A stretch of DNA of 24,824 nucleotides. Source: a virus. Every line of letters begins with the position of its first letter. Position 1 is the stretch's first letter. The stretch covers positions 1 to 24,824 of the IMG/VR virus record IMGVR_UViG_3300007734_000504, one strand, 5' to 3'. The position numbers were made by a program, and so were the translations under genes. The notes under the pieces are model-generated. The model was not told the DNA's origin, ran no database searches, and saw only the letters and a list, made by a program, of their open reading frames with translations. Below, one piece after another: positions 1 through 6,183 of this stretch.

Positions 1-239
1 GCTACTTGAGACAGCGCTGGCGGGAGGTAGCCACCGAACTGGGCAAAGACAAGCCGATCAGCGCTGATGCCGTTTTGGACTGGTTTGATGATTTTTTTGG
101 TCACATCAACAAATCAAAGTTTTTGATTGGCAAGGTGAACAGCAAAGACGGGCGAGCGTTTACTGCCGATTTAGAGTGGATTCTGAAACCCAGCAATTTT
201 GCAAAAATAGTGGAAGGAAAATATCATGGCGCTCACTAA
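1..239 (+). CDS. C-terminal end of phage replication organizer-like protein (5' partial)
   Basis: The reading frame is open at the left edge, so only about the last 79 residues are present. A TTG at position 6 is unlikely to be the true start. The fragment reads LRQRWRE near its start, then WFDDFF, FLIGKVN, DLEWILKP and NFAKIVEGKYH. This pattern is the conserved C-terminal tail of many phage replication-initiation (O-like/helix-turn-helix) proteins, which usually end in an FxxDLEWLLRPxNFAKVLEGKYH-type block. The DNA-binding N-terminus would lie upstream of the window. The protein would act in origin recognition or helicase loading. The next gene starts inside its last codons (14-nt overlap), so the two are probably translated together. 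Family assignment rests on remembered motif similarity. The partial status is certain. Confidence 0.7.
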   Translation, partial: YLRQRWREVATELGKDKPISADAVLDWFDDFFGHINKSKFLIGKVNSKDGRAFTADLEWILKPSNFAKIVEGKYHGAH

Positions 240-465
240 CTTCAAAAAAGAGGAAATTTTCGAAGGCAAATCTGACCTGCTTTGCAGCGTGGACGGCTGC
301 ACAAGCCGCTGGAGCGTGAGGATTGATGGGCAGCTACCGAAATGCAGTCATCACCAGTGGCAGCAGCCAAAGTACGGCAACACCAAAACTTACCAGCAGT
401 ACATCGCAGGCAAAAATCAGCCTGCCAAAACCGTTGATGCTTGGTTACCGAGGGAGCAATGGTGA
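226..465 (+). CDS. Small putative zinc-binding hypothetical protein
   Basis: This 79-residue protein starts at an ATG inside the end of the replication gene and is preceded by an AAGGA ribosome site at about 213-217. It has a LLCSVDGC motif near residue 19 and KCSHH near residue 39, giving a CxxxxC...CxHH arrangement that could bind one zinc ion. The rest is basic and polar, with many Q, K and W. I do not recognise a named family. Small zinc proteins next to replication genes in Gram-negative phages often serve as accessory DNA- or protein-binding factors, but no function can be assigned here. The stop TGA overlaps the ATG of the next small gene. Confidence 0.7.
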   Translation: MALTNFKKEEIFEGKSDLLCSVDGCTSRWSVRIDGQLPKCSHHQWQQPKYGNTKTYQQYIAGKNQPAKTVDAWLPREQW

Positions 466-575
466 ATTACTTTGAAGCACACAAATTGCTAGACGAGGTC
501 AAGGATGGAGTCTTCCACACCTTTGCCGACATCAAGACCGCGTTGGAACTCACCGGCGACTTGGATTTTGAATGA
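459..575 (+). CDS. 38-residue conserved phage small protein
   Basis: ATG at 459 overlaps the preceding stop and opens a 38-residue frame beginning MVNYFEAHKLLDEV and ending LELTGDLDFE. The NYFEAxKLLDxVxxG ... ALxLTGDL pattern is one I recognise from short hypothetical proteins in phages and prophages of Burkholderiales-type hosts, located between replication genes and the resolvase. It is predicted to be two short helices. A following frame (TTG 568) overlaps its end. Function is unknown. Its small size makes it easy for gene callers to miss, and some may instead extend the next gene upstream through it. Confidence 0.6.
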   Translation: MVNYFEAHKLLDEVKDGVFHTFADIKTALELTGDLDFE

Positions 576-804
576 AGAAGGCCAAGCCGACGATGAGCAT
601 AGGCATCGCTGTCTCGTACGGTGGCTTATCAAAAAAAGAATACAAAATCGTGACGATGCTCACATCTGGCTCAACGGTTACGCTGACGACCGTGGGCGAC
701 ACCAAAAGGGCTGGAACGAACTACATCCCAAGTCGCGTCTTGAAAACGATGTTCGAGACCAATGGACAAAGGGTAATAAAGGAACAGAAGGAGAGTGGAA
801 ATGA
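568..804 (+). CDS. Basic, tryptophan-rich hypothetical phage protein
   Basis: The frame encodes EHRHRCLVRWLIKKR near its start and ends with QWTKGNKGTEGEWK. Both the RHRCxVRW block and the final QWxxGNxGxxGxW block resemble a recurrent small phage protein family found beside RusA-type resolvases (from memory, DUF7696-like). I place the start at TTG 568, overlapping the upstream stop. The same frame has an ATG at 505 with a good GAGGT site, but the added residues 505-567 lie over the conserved 38-residue gene in another frame and look like its out-of-frame reading. The competing frame 572-814 lacks family-like features. The product is rich in Arg, Asp and Trp, suggesting nucleic-acid contact. 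Function is unknown. Confidence 0.55.
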   Translation: MNEEGQADDEHRHRCLVRWLIKKRIQNRDDAHIWLNGYADDRGRHQKGWNELHPKSRLENDVRDQWTKGNKGTEGEWK

Positions 805-1049
805 ACATTTTTGAGCAGGGCAAAACTCTTTACACGCAGAACGAATTCAACACAGCATTGACCGAGGCCAAGGCCGAAATCATGGCCGTTGCAATTCAAA
901 CAACCAAGCAAGCAATGTTCCTTGAGCGAAAGGCCCGCGCTCAGTTGTTGATGGACATGGCTGACGCTGATGATGAGGGCGCGGTCTGCACCGCCCTGCG
1001 AAATGCCGCCATGGAAGTCATGAACCGCATCCCTGCGCAGCGGCAATGA
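801..1049 (+). CDS. Small helical hypothetical protein
   Basis: An 82-residue protein starts at ATG 801, which overlaps the previous TGA (ATGA), with a strong GAAGGAGA ribosome site six bases upstream. A GTG at 795 in the same frame would fall on the ribosome site and is rejected. The sequence is almost entirely predicted helix, rich in Ala, Met, Lys and Glu (for example LTEAKAEIMAVAIQ and LLMDMADADDEG). No catalytic motif or membrane segment is visible. Its position directly before the RusA gene, with overlapping stop and start, suggests co-translation and a role in replication or recombination, but I do not recognise the family. Confidence 0.65.
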   Translation: MNIFEQGKTLYTQNEFNTALTEAKAEIMAVAIQTTKQAMFLERKARAQLLMDMADADDEGAVCTALRNAAMEVMNRIPAQRQ

Positions 1050-1468
1050 TGCAAATTACATTCACCGTCCCCGGCCCGCCGCACGGCAAAGGCAGGCCAA
1101 GGTTTGCCCGGCGTGGCAACTTTGTTGCAACCTACACCGACGCCAAGACCAGCAGCTACGAAGACCAAATAAGGTTTTACGCTCTGCAAGCCATGGGCAG
1201 CAGCAAGCCGCTTAAAACGGCGCTAGAGGCGTTTATTTACGTCAGGCTACCTGTGCCACAGTCATACTCCAAAAAACGCACTGAGGCGTGTTTAAGTGGC
1301 TTGGAGAGGCCATGTAAGAAACCAGACCTGGACAATGTTGTCAAATCCTTCATGGATGGCATGAACGGCATTGTCTACCAGGATGATGACCAGGTAGTTG
1401 ATTTGCATTCAACCAAAAGGTATGCAGAAAATGCTGGCGTGGATATTTTAATTAAGGAAATAACATGA
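1046..1468 (+). CDS. rusA: RusA-family Holliday junction resolvase
   Basis: This 140-residue protein fits the RusA endodeoxyribonuclease family in length and motifs. The N-terminus has the beta strand ITFTVPGPPHGKGRPRF. The catalytic acidic cluster is visible in KKPDLDNVVKSFMDGMNG (D94, D96, and D104 nearby), followed by YQDDDQV around residues 111-117. RusA dimers cut four-way junctions symmetrically, resolving recombination intermediates and debranching DNA before packaging. The start ATG 1046 overlaps the upstream stop; a second ATG at 1049 is equally possible. The next small zinc-finger gene overlaps its TGA. Family assignment is strong. Use in this phage is inferred from the family. Confidence 0.9.
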   Translation: MMQITFTVPGPPHGKGRPRFARRGNFVATYTDAKTSSYEDQIRFYALQAMGSSKPLKTALEAFIYVRLPVPQSYSKKRTEACLSGLERPCKKPDLDNVVKSFMDGMNGIVYQDDDQVVDLHSTKRYAENAGVDILIKEIT

Positions 1469-1644
1469 TTGAACGTAAGCTAAATGCGTTAGGCAATCCC
1501 CCATATTATGTTTGTACGCTTTGTAATTGGGCATATTCTGGATTGCATGAAGCAAATAAACACGCTTTAAATTGTGGGTACAAAGAGCCGCAGCAATTTG
1601 CATTTCAAAGCATTTCTAGAAAACCGCAGGTGGAAAAGAAATGA
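1465..1644 (+). CDS. 59-residue single zinc-finger protein
   Basis: ATG 1465 overlaps the RusA stop (ATGA) and the frame ends in a TGA overlapping the ATG of the NinB-like gene, so it sits tightly inside the operon. The core is VCTLCNWAYSGLHEANKHA followed by LNCG: Cys17-x2-Cys20, His33-x3-Cys37, an almost canonical C2HC (C2H2-like) zinc finger with aromatic and leucine residues at the expected hydrophobic positions. The C-terminal tail is basic and polar. Such fingers bind nucleic acid or proteins; the partner is unknown. It is AT-richer than RusA. Exact stop-start overlaps at both ends support it as a real gene despite its small size. Confidence 0.65.
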   Translation: MIERKLNALGNPPYYVCTLCNWAYSGLHEANKHALNCGYKEPQQFAFQSISRKPQVEKK

Positions 1645-2048
1645 AGATTGCAGTATGGGAACCCGTCCAGGCCCACAAAGAAATGATGACCGTGATCTGG
1701 CCTACGTTGAAATCAATGCTAATGGCAGGCCATCGGATGACAATTGAAATCAAGCAAAGCAGGCGCAGCGTGGAACAAAACGCAATGTTTCACAGTTTGA
1801 TAGGCAAAATCAGCAAACAAATGGCGGTGGCAGGCAGCACCTGGACAGCAGATGACTGGAAAAGATTGCTGGTTGACCAATGGGCGCACGACACAAATCG
1901 TCAGATTGGCAAAGTTTGCCCAAGCCTGGATGGGGAGCGGATAGTCCAACTTGGTTTGCAAAGCCACAAATTTACTACGGGCGAGAGCAGTGAATTTATT
2001 GAATTCCTACTGGCCTGGGCAGCGTTGAAGGGTATTGATGTATCCTAA
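1641..2048 (+). CDS. ninB: NinB-like recombination protein
   Basis: The 135-residue product matches the NinB/Orf family in length and pattern. It has RSVEQNAMFHSLIGKISKQ at residues 42-60 (the family QNAxxxxLL helix), WTADDWKRLLVDQW at 68-81, and a C-terminal SHKFTTGESSEFIEFLLAWA helix. Lambda NinB (Orf) binds single-stranded DNA and SSB and acts as a RecFOR-like mediator, promoting loading of recombinase or annealing. Here it lies immediately after RusA and a zinc-finger protein, the usual late replication/recombination cluster. The start ATG overlaps the upstream stop. The C-terminus overlaps the next gene by 11 nt. Confidence 0.85.
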   Translation: MKIAVWEPVQAHKEMMTVIWPTLKSMLMAGHRMTIEIKQSRRSVEQNAMFHSLIGKISKQMAVAGSTWTADDWKRLLVDQWAHDTNRQIGKVCPSLDGERIVQLGLQSHKFTTGESSEFIEFLLAWAALKGIDVS

Positions 2049-2316
2049 ACACGCCTACGTCAGAGACAAAGCATTGCTTAAACGTGTTGCCCTGCTAGAC
2101 TGCCAGCATTGCGGTAGCGGGGAAATGGTGCAAGCAGCACATACTAATTGGGGTGGCGGCAAAGGCAGGGGCGTTAAAGCAGACGATAATTTGGTGGCTG
2201 CACTGTGCCAAAAATGCCATTGGGAAGTTGACCAAGGCGTAAAATTAACCAAACAACAACGGCAAGATATGTGGCAAGCAGCCCATGAAAAGACAATAAA
2301 GGCACTAAATGATTGA
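2038..2316 (+). CDS. Small HNH-type (DUF968/Ref-like) nuclease or zinc protein
   Basis: A 92-residue protein. Key residues are C22-x2-C25 (CQHC), the AAH triad at 33-35, a Gly/Lys loop, an Asp-Asp-Asn turn at 49-51, and C57-x2-C60-H61 (CQKCH). This is the zinc-stabilised beta-beta-alpha arrangement of small HNH proteins in the DUF968/Ref/NinG neighbourhood, where AAH precedes a loop and then LCxxCH. Such proteins act as recombination-associated endonucleases. The start is taken as ATG 2038; the TTG three bases earlier is less likely. It follows the NinB-like gene, as comparable nucleases do in lambdoid phages. Nuclease activity is inferred. The zinc ligands are directly visible. Confidence 0.7.
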   Translation: MYPKHAYVRDKALLKRVALLDCQHCGSGEMVQAAHTNWGGGKGRGVKADDNLVAALCQKCHWEVDQGVKLTKQQRQDMWQAAHEKTIKALND

Positions 2317-2815
2317 AATACAGTACAAAGCCACAGAGGATTTAATTCCCTACGCACGCAACAGCCGCACGCACAGCGCCGAGCAAGTGGCTCAAATAGC
2401 AGCCAGCATACGGGAATTTGGCTGGACAAACCCAATATTAATTGACGGCGAAAACGGCATTATTGCTGGGCATGGCAGGGTATTGGCAGCACATAAGCTG
2501 GGCGAAACGCAAGTGCCTACCATTGAACTAAGCCACATGAGCGACACTCAAAAACGGGCATACATCATTGCGGATAACAAGTTGGCGTTAAATGCTGGGT
2601 GGGATGATGAAATGTTGGCGTTAGAAATTGATGAATTAAAAGAAGCAGGATTTGATCTTAGCTTTACTGGATTTACAATTGACGATATTAATGCTTTAAA
2701 AACACCTGATTTTGATGCAGCAAGTGAAGACGATCAAGGCAAGTTAGATCAATTAGACCCTAAATGGATTGCTTGCCCTCATTGTGGAAAAAAATTTGAT
2801 GCAAGACAAGCCTAA
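2309..2815 (+). CDS. ParB-domain protein with C-terminal CxxC tail
   Basis: The 168-residue protein has a full ParB/sulfiredoxin N-terminal domain: LIPYARNSRTHS at 12-23, QIAASIREFGW at 29-39, the nucleotide-binding box IIAGHGR at 51-57, and ADNKLAL at 88-94. It lacks the long DNA-binding and dimer domains of chromosomal ParB. It ends with WIACPHCGKKF, a single CxxC knuckle at 156-159. Phage ParB-domain proteins of this type are often fused to or neighbour DNA methyltransferases. Here no methyltransferase follows; the next gene is Mom-like and overlaps by 17 nt. A role in DNA modification or in sensing DNA is an inference. The CTP/ATP-binding fold is established for the family. Confidence 0.85.
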   Translation: MIEIQYKATEDLIPYARNSRTHSAEQVAQIAASIREFGWTNPILIDGENGIIAGHGRVLAAHKLGETQVPTIELSHMSDTQKRAYIIADNKLALNAGWDDEMLALEIDELKEAGFDLSFTGFTIDDINALKTPDFDAASEDDQGKLDQLDPKWIACPHCGKKFDARQA

Positions 2816-3494
2816 TTTAAAAATTGATTGGGCAAGCCATGAAGCGGCTAAATATGCTTGCACAAATTGGCATTACAGCAAATCAATTCCTGTGCCGCCG
2901 TTAGTAAAGATCGGTGCATGGGAAAATGGTAAGTTTATTGGAGTCGTTATTTTTAGCAGAGGAGCATCATCAAATTTAATGACACCATACGGATTAAAAC
3001 AAGACGAAGGCGGTGAATTAACTAGAATTGCTTTAACAAATCATAAAAGCACAGTTAGTAAAATAATTAAATTTGCATTAATCTTTTTAAAAAAAAATAG
3101 CCCAAATTTAAGGCTAATTGTCTCGTTTGCAGACCCACAATATGGGCATCATGGCGGCGTTTATCAAGCAGGGAATTGGGTTTATTGCGGAGATACAGCT
3201 TCAGGCGTTGAATACTGGCATAAAGAAAAAAGACTTCATTCTCGGCAAGTTAGCGAAAAAGGTTGGAACATTCAACAAGGACAGCAGCGCAAAACTATAA
3301 AGCCAAGCGAATGTAAAATAATAAAAACAATTGGTAAGCATAGATACTTGATGCCACTTGATAAAGAAATGAGTGCTAAAATTGCATTATTGGCAAAGCC
3401 ATATCCTAAGCGTGAGAAGCAGGCGATGGTTGATTCCCTCAACACAGCGGTGGTGCATCACCAACCCTCACGCTCCAATGCCAACGTACCCTAG
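2799..3494 (+). CDS. Mom-like adenine (methylcarbamoyl) DNA modification protein
   Basis: The start is ATG 2799; an upstream TTG at 2769 lies deep inside the ParB gene. The 231-residue product shows a GNAT-like layout. It has WHYSKSIPVPP at 24-34, WENGKFIGVVIFSRGA at 41-56, GELTRIALTNH at 72-82, and SFADPQYGHHGGVYQAGNW at 109-127. The WHY...ELtRiAL...SFADp.GHhG.iYQAgnW series is the signature I associate with the Mom family, which converts adenine to N6-methylcarbamoyl-adenine in phage Mu and shields DNA from restriction. The spacing of Asp112 and Tyr122 fits the residues I recall as important in Mu Mom. Codons are AT-rich compared with neighbours (about 20-35% GC in 3001-3120), suggesting separate acquisition. 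Activity is inferred. Confidence 0.75.
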   Translation: MQDKPNLKIDWASHEAAKYACTNWHYSKSIPVPPLVKIGAWENGKFIGVVIFSRGASSNLMTPYGLKQDEGGELTRIALTNHKSTVSKIIKFALIFLKKNSPNLRLIVSFADPQYGHHGGVYQAGNWVYCGDTASGVEYWHKEKRLHSRQVSEKGWNIQQGQQRKTIKPSECKIIKTIGKHRYLMPLDKEMSAKIALLAKPYPKREKQAMVDSLNTAVVHHQPSRSNANVP

Positions 3495-3912
3495 TAACAG
3501 TAAATGCAGCGAACTAGGATGCAAAGAGCCAAGAAGCAAGCTAAACAGCTACTGCACCAAGCACGGCGGCAAAGACAATCTAGACGCTAGGCAAACAGAC
3601 AGCATCTACCAAACACCAGCATGGCGCAGCGTAAGACAACGCCAGCTAAGCATCCAGCCCTTATGCCAAGCCTGCCTAAGCAGGGGCAAAATAGAGGCCG
3701 CACAGCACGTAGATCACGTATTTCCTTGGCGGCATATGGGAAAGCACGCCTTCCTTCACAACATCTTCCAATCTCTTTGTCACGCCGACCACAGCCACAA
3801 AACAGCGCAAGAGCGTAAGGGTAACTACCTACACTGGACAATGGAAGGCGAGCGCACGTACACACAGGCCGACTATGCTTATGCAATGCGCCAAAATGTG
3901 CACACAAATTGA
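3478..3912 (+). CDS. HNH endonuclease with N-terminal zinc knuckle
   Basis: A 144-residue HNH nuclease. I choose ATG 3478 because the conserved protein begins there (MPTYPSNSKCSELGC) and longer in-frame starts only read through the Mom-like gene. The N-terminal part has C10, C15, C26 and H29, a possible zinc knuckle. The core has C63-x2-C66, the AQHVDHVFPWR motif with H77, D79 and H80, HN at 94-95, and CHADHSHK with C101 and H105. HNH proteins beside terminase genes in HK97-like cos phages assist the terminase in cutting concatemers, so a packaging role is likely from position. It overlaps the previous gene by 17 nt. Confidence 0.85.
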   Translation: MPTYPSNSKCSELGCKEPRSKLNSYCTKHGGKDNLDARQTDSIYQTPAWRSVRQRQLSIQPLCQACLSRGKIEAAQHVDHVFPWRHMGKHAFLHNIFQSLCHADHSHKTAQERKGNYLHWTMEGERTYTQADYAYAMRQNVHTN

Positions 3913-3979
3913 CACAGTGCTCAAAACAAGCAAAAAATGGACAAAACAGGGCAAAAAAGGCTAGAAACTTAAAAATGTT

Positions 3980-4030
3980 GCTTTTATGCCAAAGCAAGCG
4001 CGTACCCAATTACCCGCAAAATGGGTTGGG
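3980..4030 (+). other. Two small hairpins in the gap before the terminase genes
   Basis: The 148-bp gap 3913-4060 has no convincing gene; a 22-codon frame at 3895-3963 is only Lys/Thr-rich filler. It contains GCTTT/AAAGC around a six-base loop (3980-3995) and a bulged hairpin, CCCAATTACCC with GGGTTGGG (4005-4030), followed by the G-rich stretch GAGGGGGG. No poly-T follows, so these are not clear terminators. The position directly upstream of the small terminase gene is where cos or pac sites commonly lie, so a packaging-recognition role is possible but unproven. An extended -10-like TGTGATAAT at 4044-4052 sits too close to the ATG for a normal leader. Confidence 0.3.
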
Positions 4031-4060
4031 GAGGGGGGCCTAATGTGATAATATCAGCGC

Positions 4061-4516
4061 ATGAACCGACTTCCACCCGAACTTCACATCGTCCACGGCA
4101 CCAAAGCCGAGCACAAAGGCAGGCCGTTGCCCGAGGCCATTCGCCAACGCATTCCCAAACCCGTTTGGCTTGATGATCCTGATTTGTGGGACATGGATGT
4201 TTTTATTACCACCACCGCCGATTTTTTGTGGGACACCTACGGCATTGGCTCGGCGCAAGATCAGCATTTGCTGGGAGCTTTGGCTTTCCAGCTTGACGTT
4301 TTTGTTAAGTGCATTAAAGGATCAAGAGCCGGTGGGCCAGTGACTAAATTTAATGCTGGTGCTACTGTTGGAACAAACCCATACCTGACAACCGGCGAAC
4401 GTGCATTGGGCCGAGCTATTATGATAATGAATGAACTGGGCTTAACGCCCAGGGGCAGGCTAGCAACCAACAAAGTCGAAAGCGGCAAATTTGCTGCACT
4501 GATGGCTGGCCCGTGA
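4061..4516 (+). CDS. terS: Terminase small subunit, P27 family
   Basis: The 151-residue protein begins LHIVHGTKAEHKGRPLPE, the typical P27-family opening (lhgtxrxxr...P). It continues with P.PVWLDD, a long helical FLWDTYGIGSAQDQHLLGALA segment, and a C-terminal alpha-helical region ending NELGLTPRGRLA, the family hallmark (GLTPxxRxRL). It would recognise the packaging site and recruit the large subunit. ATG 4061 has no clear Shine-Dalgarno sequence, and the gap upstream is non-coding. The large subunit starts within its stop (GTGA), which supports coupling. Confidence 0.9.
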   Translation: MNRLPPELHIVHGTKAEHKGRPLPEAIRQRIPKPVWLDDPDLWDMDVFITTTADFLWDTYGIGSAQDQHLLGALAFQLDVFVKCIKGSRAGGPVTKFNAGATVGTNPYLTTGERALGRAIMIMNELGLTPRGRLATNKVESGKFAALMAGP

Positions 4517-6174
4517 ATTTTGAAGATGGCATCCTATATGCCGTGCGAGTTGTCAAAGGCGAAATACCTGTTTGCCGAAACGTCACGCTTGCCTGCCAAC
4601 GGTTTTTAAATCAAGTAGAAGATAAGTCTTGGGCATACGAATTTCATGCTGATTTTGTAAACCATTTTTTGATGTTTGCCAGCGAGTTGCGGCACACCAA
4701 AGGCCCAGACGCAGGCAAGTTATTGGTGTTGGAACCGTGGCAGCTATTTATAGTCTGTGCCATTTACGGGTTTCGGAACAAACGCAACAAAGCCCAGCGC
4801 ATGGTCACAGACGTGATTGTGTTTGTACCCCGCAAGGCAGGCAAATCAACATTGACAGCAGTCATTGCCCTATACGAATTAATTTGGGGGGAAGCAGGCG
4901 CAGAGGTTTACACTTTGGCAACAACTAGAGAGCAAGCCGGAATTGTGTTTCACGCTGCCACCGGCTTTGTTGAAGCCATGCCGCAAAACATTGCTGCTTT
5001 GTACAACGTCAGCAGGCACCAGATTACGAAAACAGGCGACAGTCAAACAGTATTCAAGGCATTATCCCGAGACACAAAAAAGACCGGCGATGGAATGAAC
5101 CCAGCCTGCGCCATTGTGGACGAAGCCGCCCAGATTGTTGACCGCAACAGCATAGAGGTACTGCACAGCGGCATGGTTGCCAGGCTTAACCCATTGCGGA
5201 TTTACATTACAACCGCCAGTTTTACCAAAGAAACCAAATTCCATGAAGATTTAACCCTGATGGAATCCATGCTGACGGGCGAGGCTACTGACAATCCGCA
5301 TTGGTTTGGTTTGCTGTACAGCTTGGACGCTGGCGATGATTGGCGTGACCCAAGCACTTGGGCCAAGGCAAATCCAATGCACGGCATATCGGTTTTTGAA
5401 TCAGCAATTGCTGAACGGGCAGAAATGGCAAAGCACAAGCCTGCCGCCCTTAACGAATTCCTGTGCAAGACTTTAAACGTCTACGTGAGTGCCAACAGCG
5501 CCTGGGTTGATAGAGCATACTGGGATGATGCCAAATGCGCTCTAGTGCCTGGCAGACAGCCCGAGGCGGTATTCATAGGCTTTGACTTGGCAGCTACTCG
5601 AGATTTGAATGCAGTCTGCACGCTCAAGCGATTTGCTGATGACGACTATGAAGCCGAATTTAAATTCTTTTTACCCTCAGACGGCTACGATTTAATCCCT
5701 AAACACTATGCCGACATTTTTGCAGTAGCCAGAGCATCAGGCATTTTGCACATCACCCAAGGCAATGTAATGGATGACCGAGAAATTAGCGAGTACATCC
5801 TAAAGCAGTGCGAAAAATACGAAGTAAAGGAAATTGGCTTTGATGCCTACAACGCTGCCAGCCTAGTGGCTCGGCTTAACGATGCTGGCTTGCCGCTTAA
5901 AAAAGTGGGTCAGGGCATGGCGGTATTAAGCAACCCGTCAAAACACGTAGAGAAATTGCTGATGCAATACAGCATTAAACATGACGGCAACCCGTTTGTT
6001 GGCTGGCAGCTTGGCAACTGCGAAGTCTACGAAGATGTTAACGGCAACGTCAAAGTCAGAAAAAACGAAGCCGACAAATCTGCCAAGGTGGACGGCATCA
6101 TTTCCCTTATCATTAGTATGCACTGCAACCTAGATAATCCCGTACAATCAGGATTCGGTTTCAGAACTTTTTGA
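4513..6174 (+). CDS. terL: Terminase large subunit (ATPase and nuclease)
   Basis: The 553-residue HK97-type (Terminase_1) motor starts at GTG 4513, overlapping the terS stop. The ATPase domain has a Walker A-like box VPRKAGKST at 105-113, Walker B AIVDEA at 200-205 with the catalytic acidic pair at 203-204, and the coupling motif YITTAS at 231-236. The C-terminal RNase H-like nuclease shows its acidic triad: Asp358 in IGFDLA, Asp444 in IGFDAY, and Asp527 in KVDGIISL. Length and order are normal for the family. It translocates DNA into the prohead through the portal and cuts concatemers. All key residues are intact. Confidence 0.95.
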   Translation: MNFEDGILYAVRVVKGEIPVCRNVTLACQRFLNQVEDKSWAYEFHADFVNHFLMFASELRHTKGPDAGKLLVLEPWQLFIVCAIYGFRNKRNKAQRMVTDVIVFVPRKAGKSTLTAVIALYELIWGEAGAEVYTLATTREQAGIVFHAATGFVEAMPQNIAALYNVSRHQITKTGDSQTVFKALSRDTKKTGDGMNPACAIVDEAAQIVDRNSIEVLHSGMVARLNPLRIYITTASFTKETKFHEDLTLMESMLTGEATDNPHWFGLLYSLDAGDDWRDPSTWAKANPMHGISVFESAIAERAEMAKHKPAALNEFLCKTLNVYVSANSAWVDRAYWDDAKCALVPGRQPEAVFIGFDLAATRDLNAVCTLKRFADDDYEAEFKFFLPSDGYDLIPKHYADIFAVARASGILHITQGNVMDDREISEYILKQCEKYEVKEIGFDAYNAASLVARLNDAGLPLKKVGQGMAVLSNPSKHVEKLLMQYSIKHDGNPFVGWQLGNCEVYEDVNGNVKVRKNEADKSAKVDGIISLIISMHCNLDNPVQSGFGFRTF

Positions 6175-6183
6175 GGGGAAATC

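Noticed and set aside
572-814. Open frame starting at ATG 572 with an ATGA overlap
   Set aside because: The competing frame over the same DNA carries the RHRCLVRW and QWTKGNKGTEGEW family-like motifs, and this frame overlaps the well-supported start of the next gene at 801. The good start overlap keeps some doubt.
3089-3100. Run of nine A residues in the Mom-like gene as a frameshift or assembly error
   Set aside because: The frame continues intact through conserved family motifs on both sides, so neither an error nor a shift is needed.
3909-3937. TTGACA hexamer as a promoter before the terminase genes
   Set aside because: The -35 match is perfect but the sequence 17 bases downstream is AAAAAA rather than a TATAAT-like box.
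3895-3963. 22-codon open frame after the HNH gene
   Set aside because: It is very short, Lys/Thr-rich, without a ribosome site or recognisable motif.
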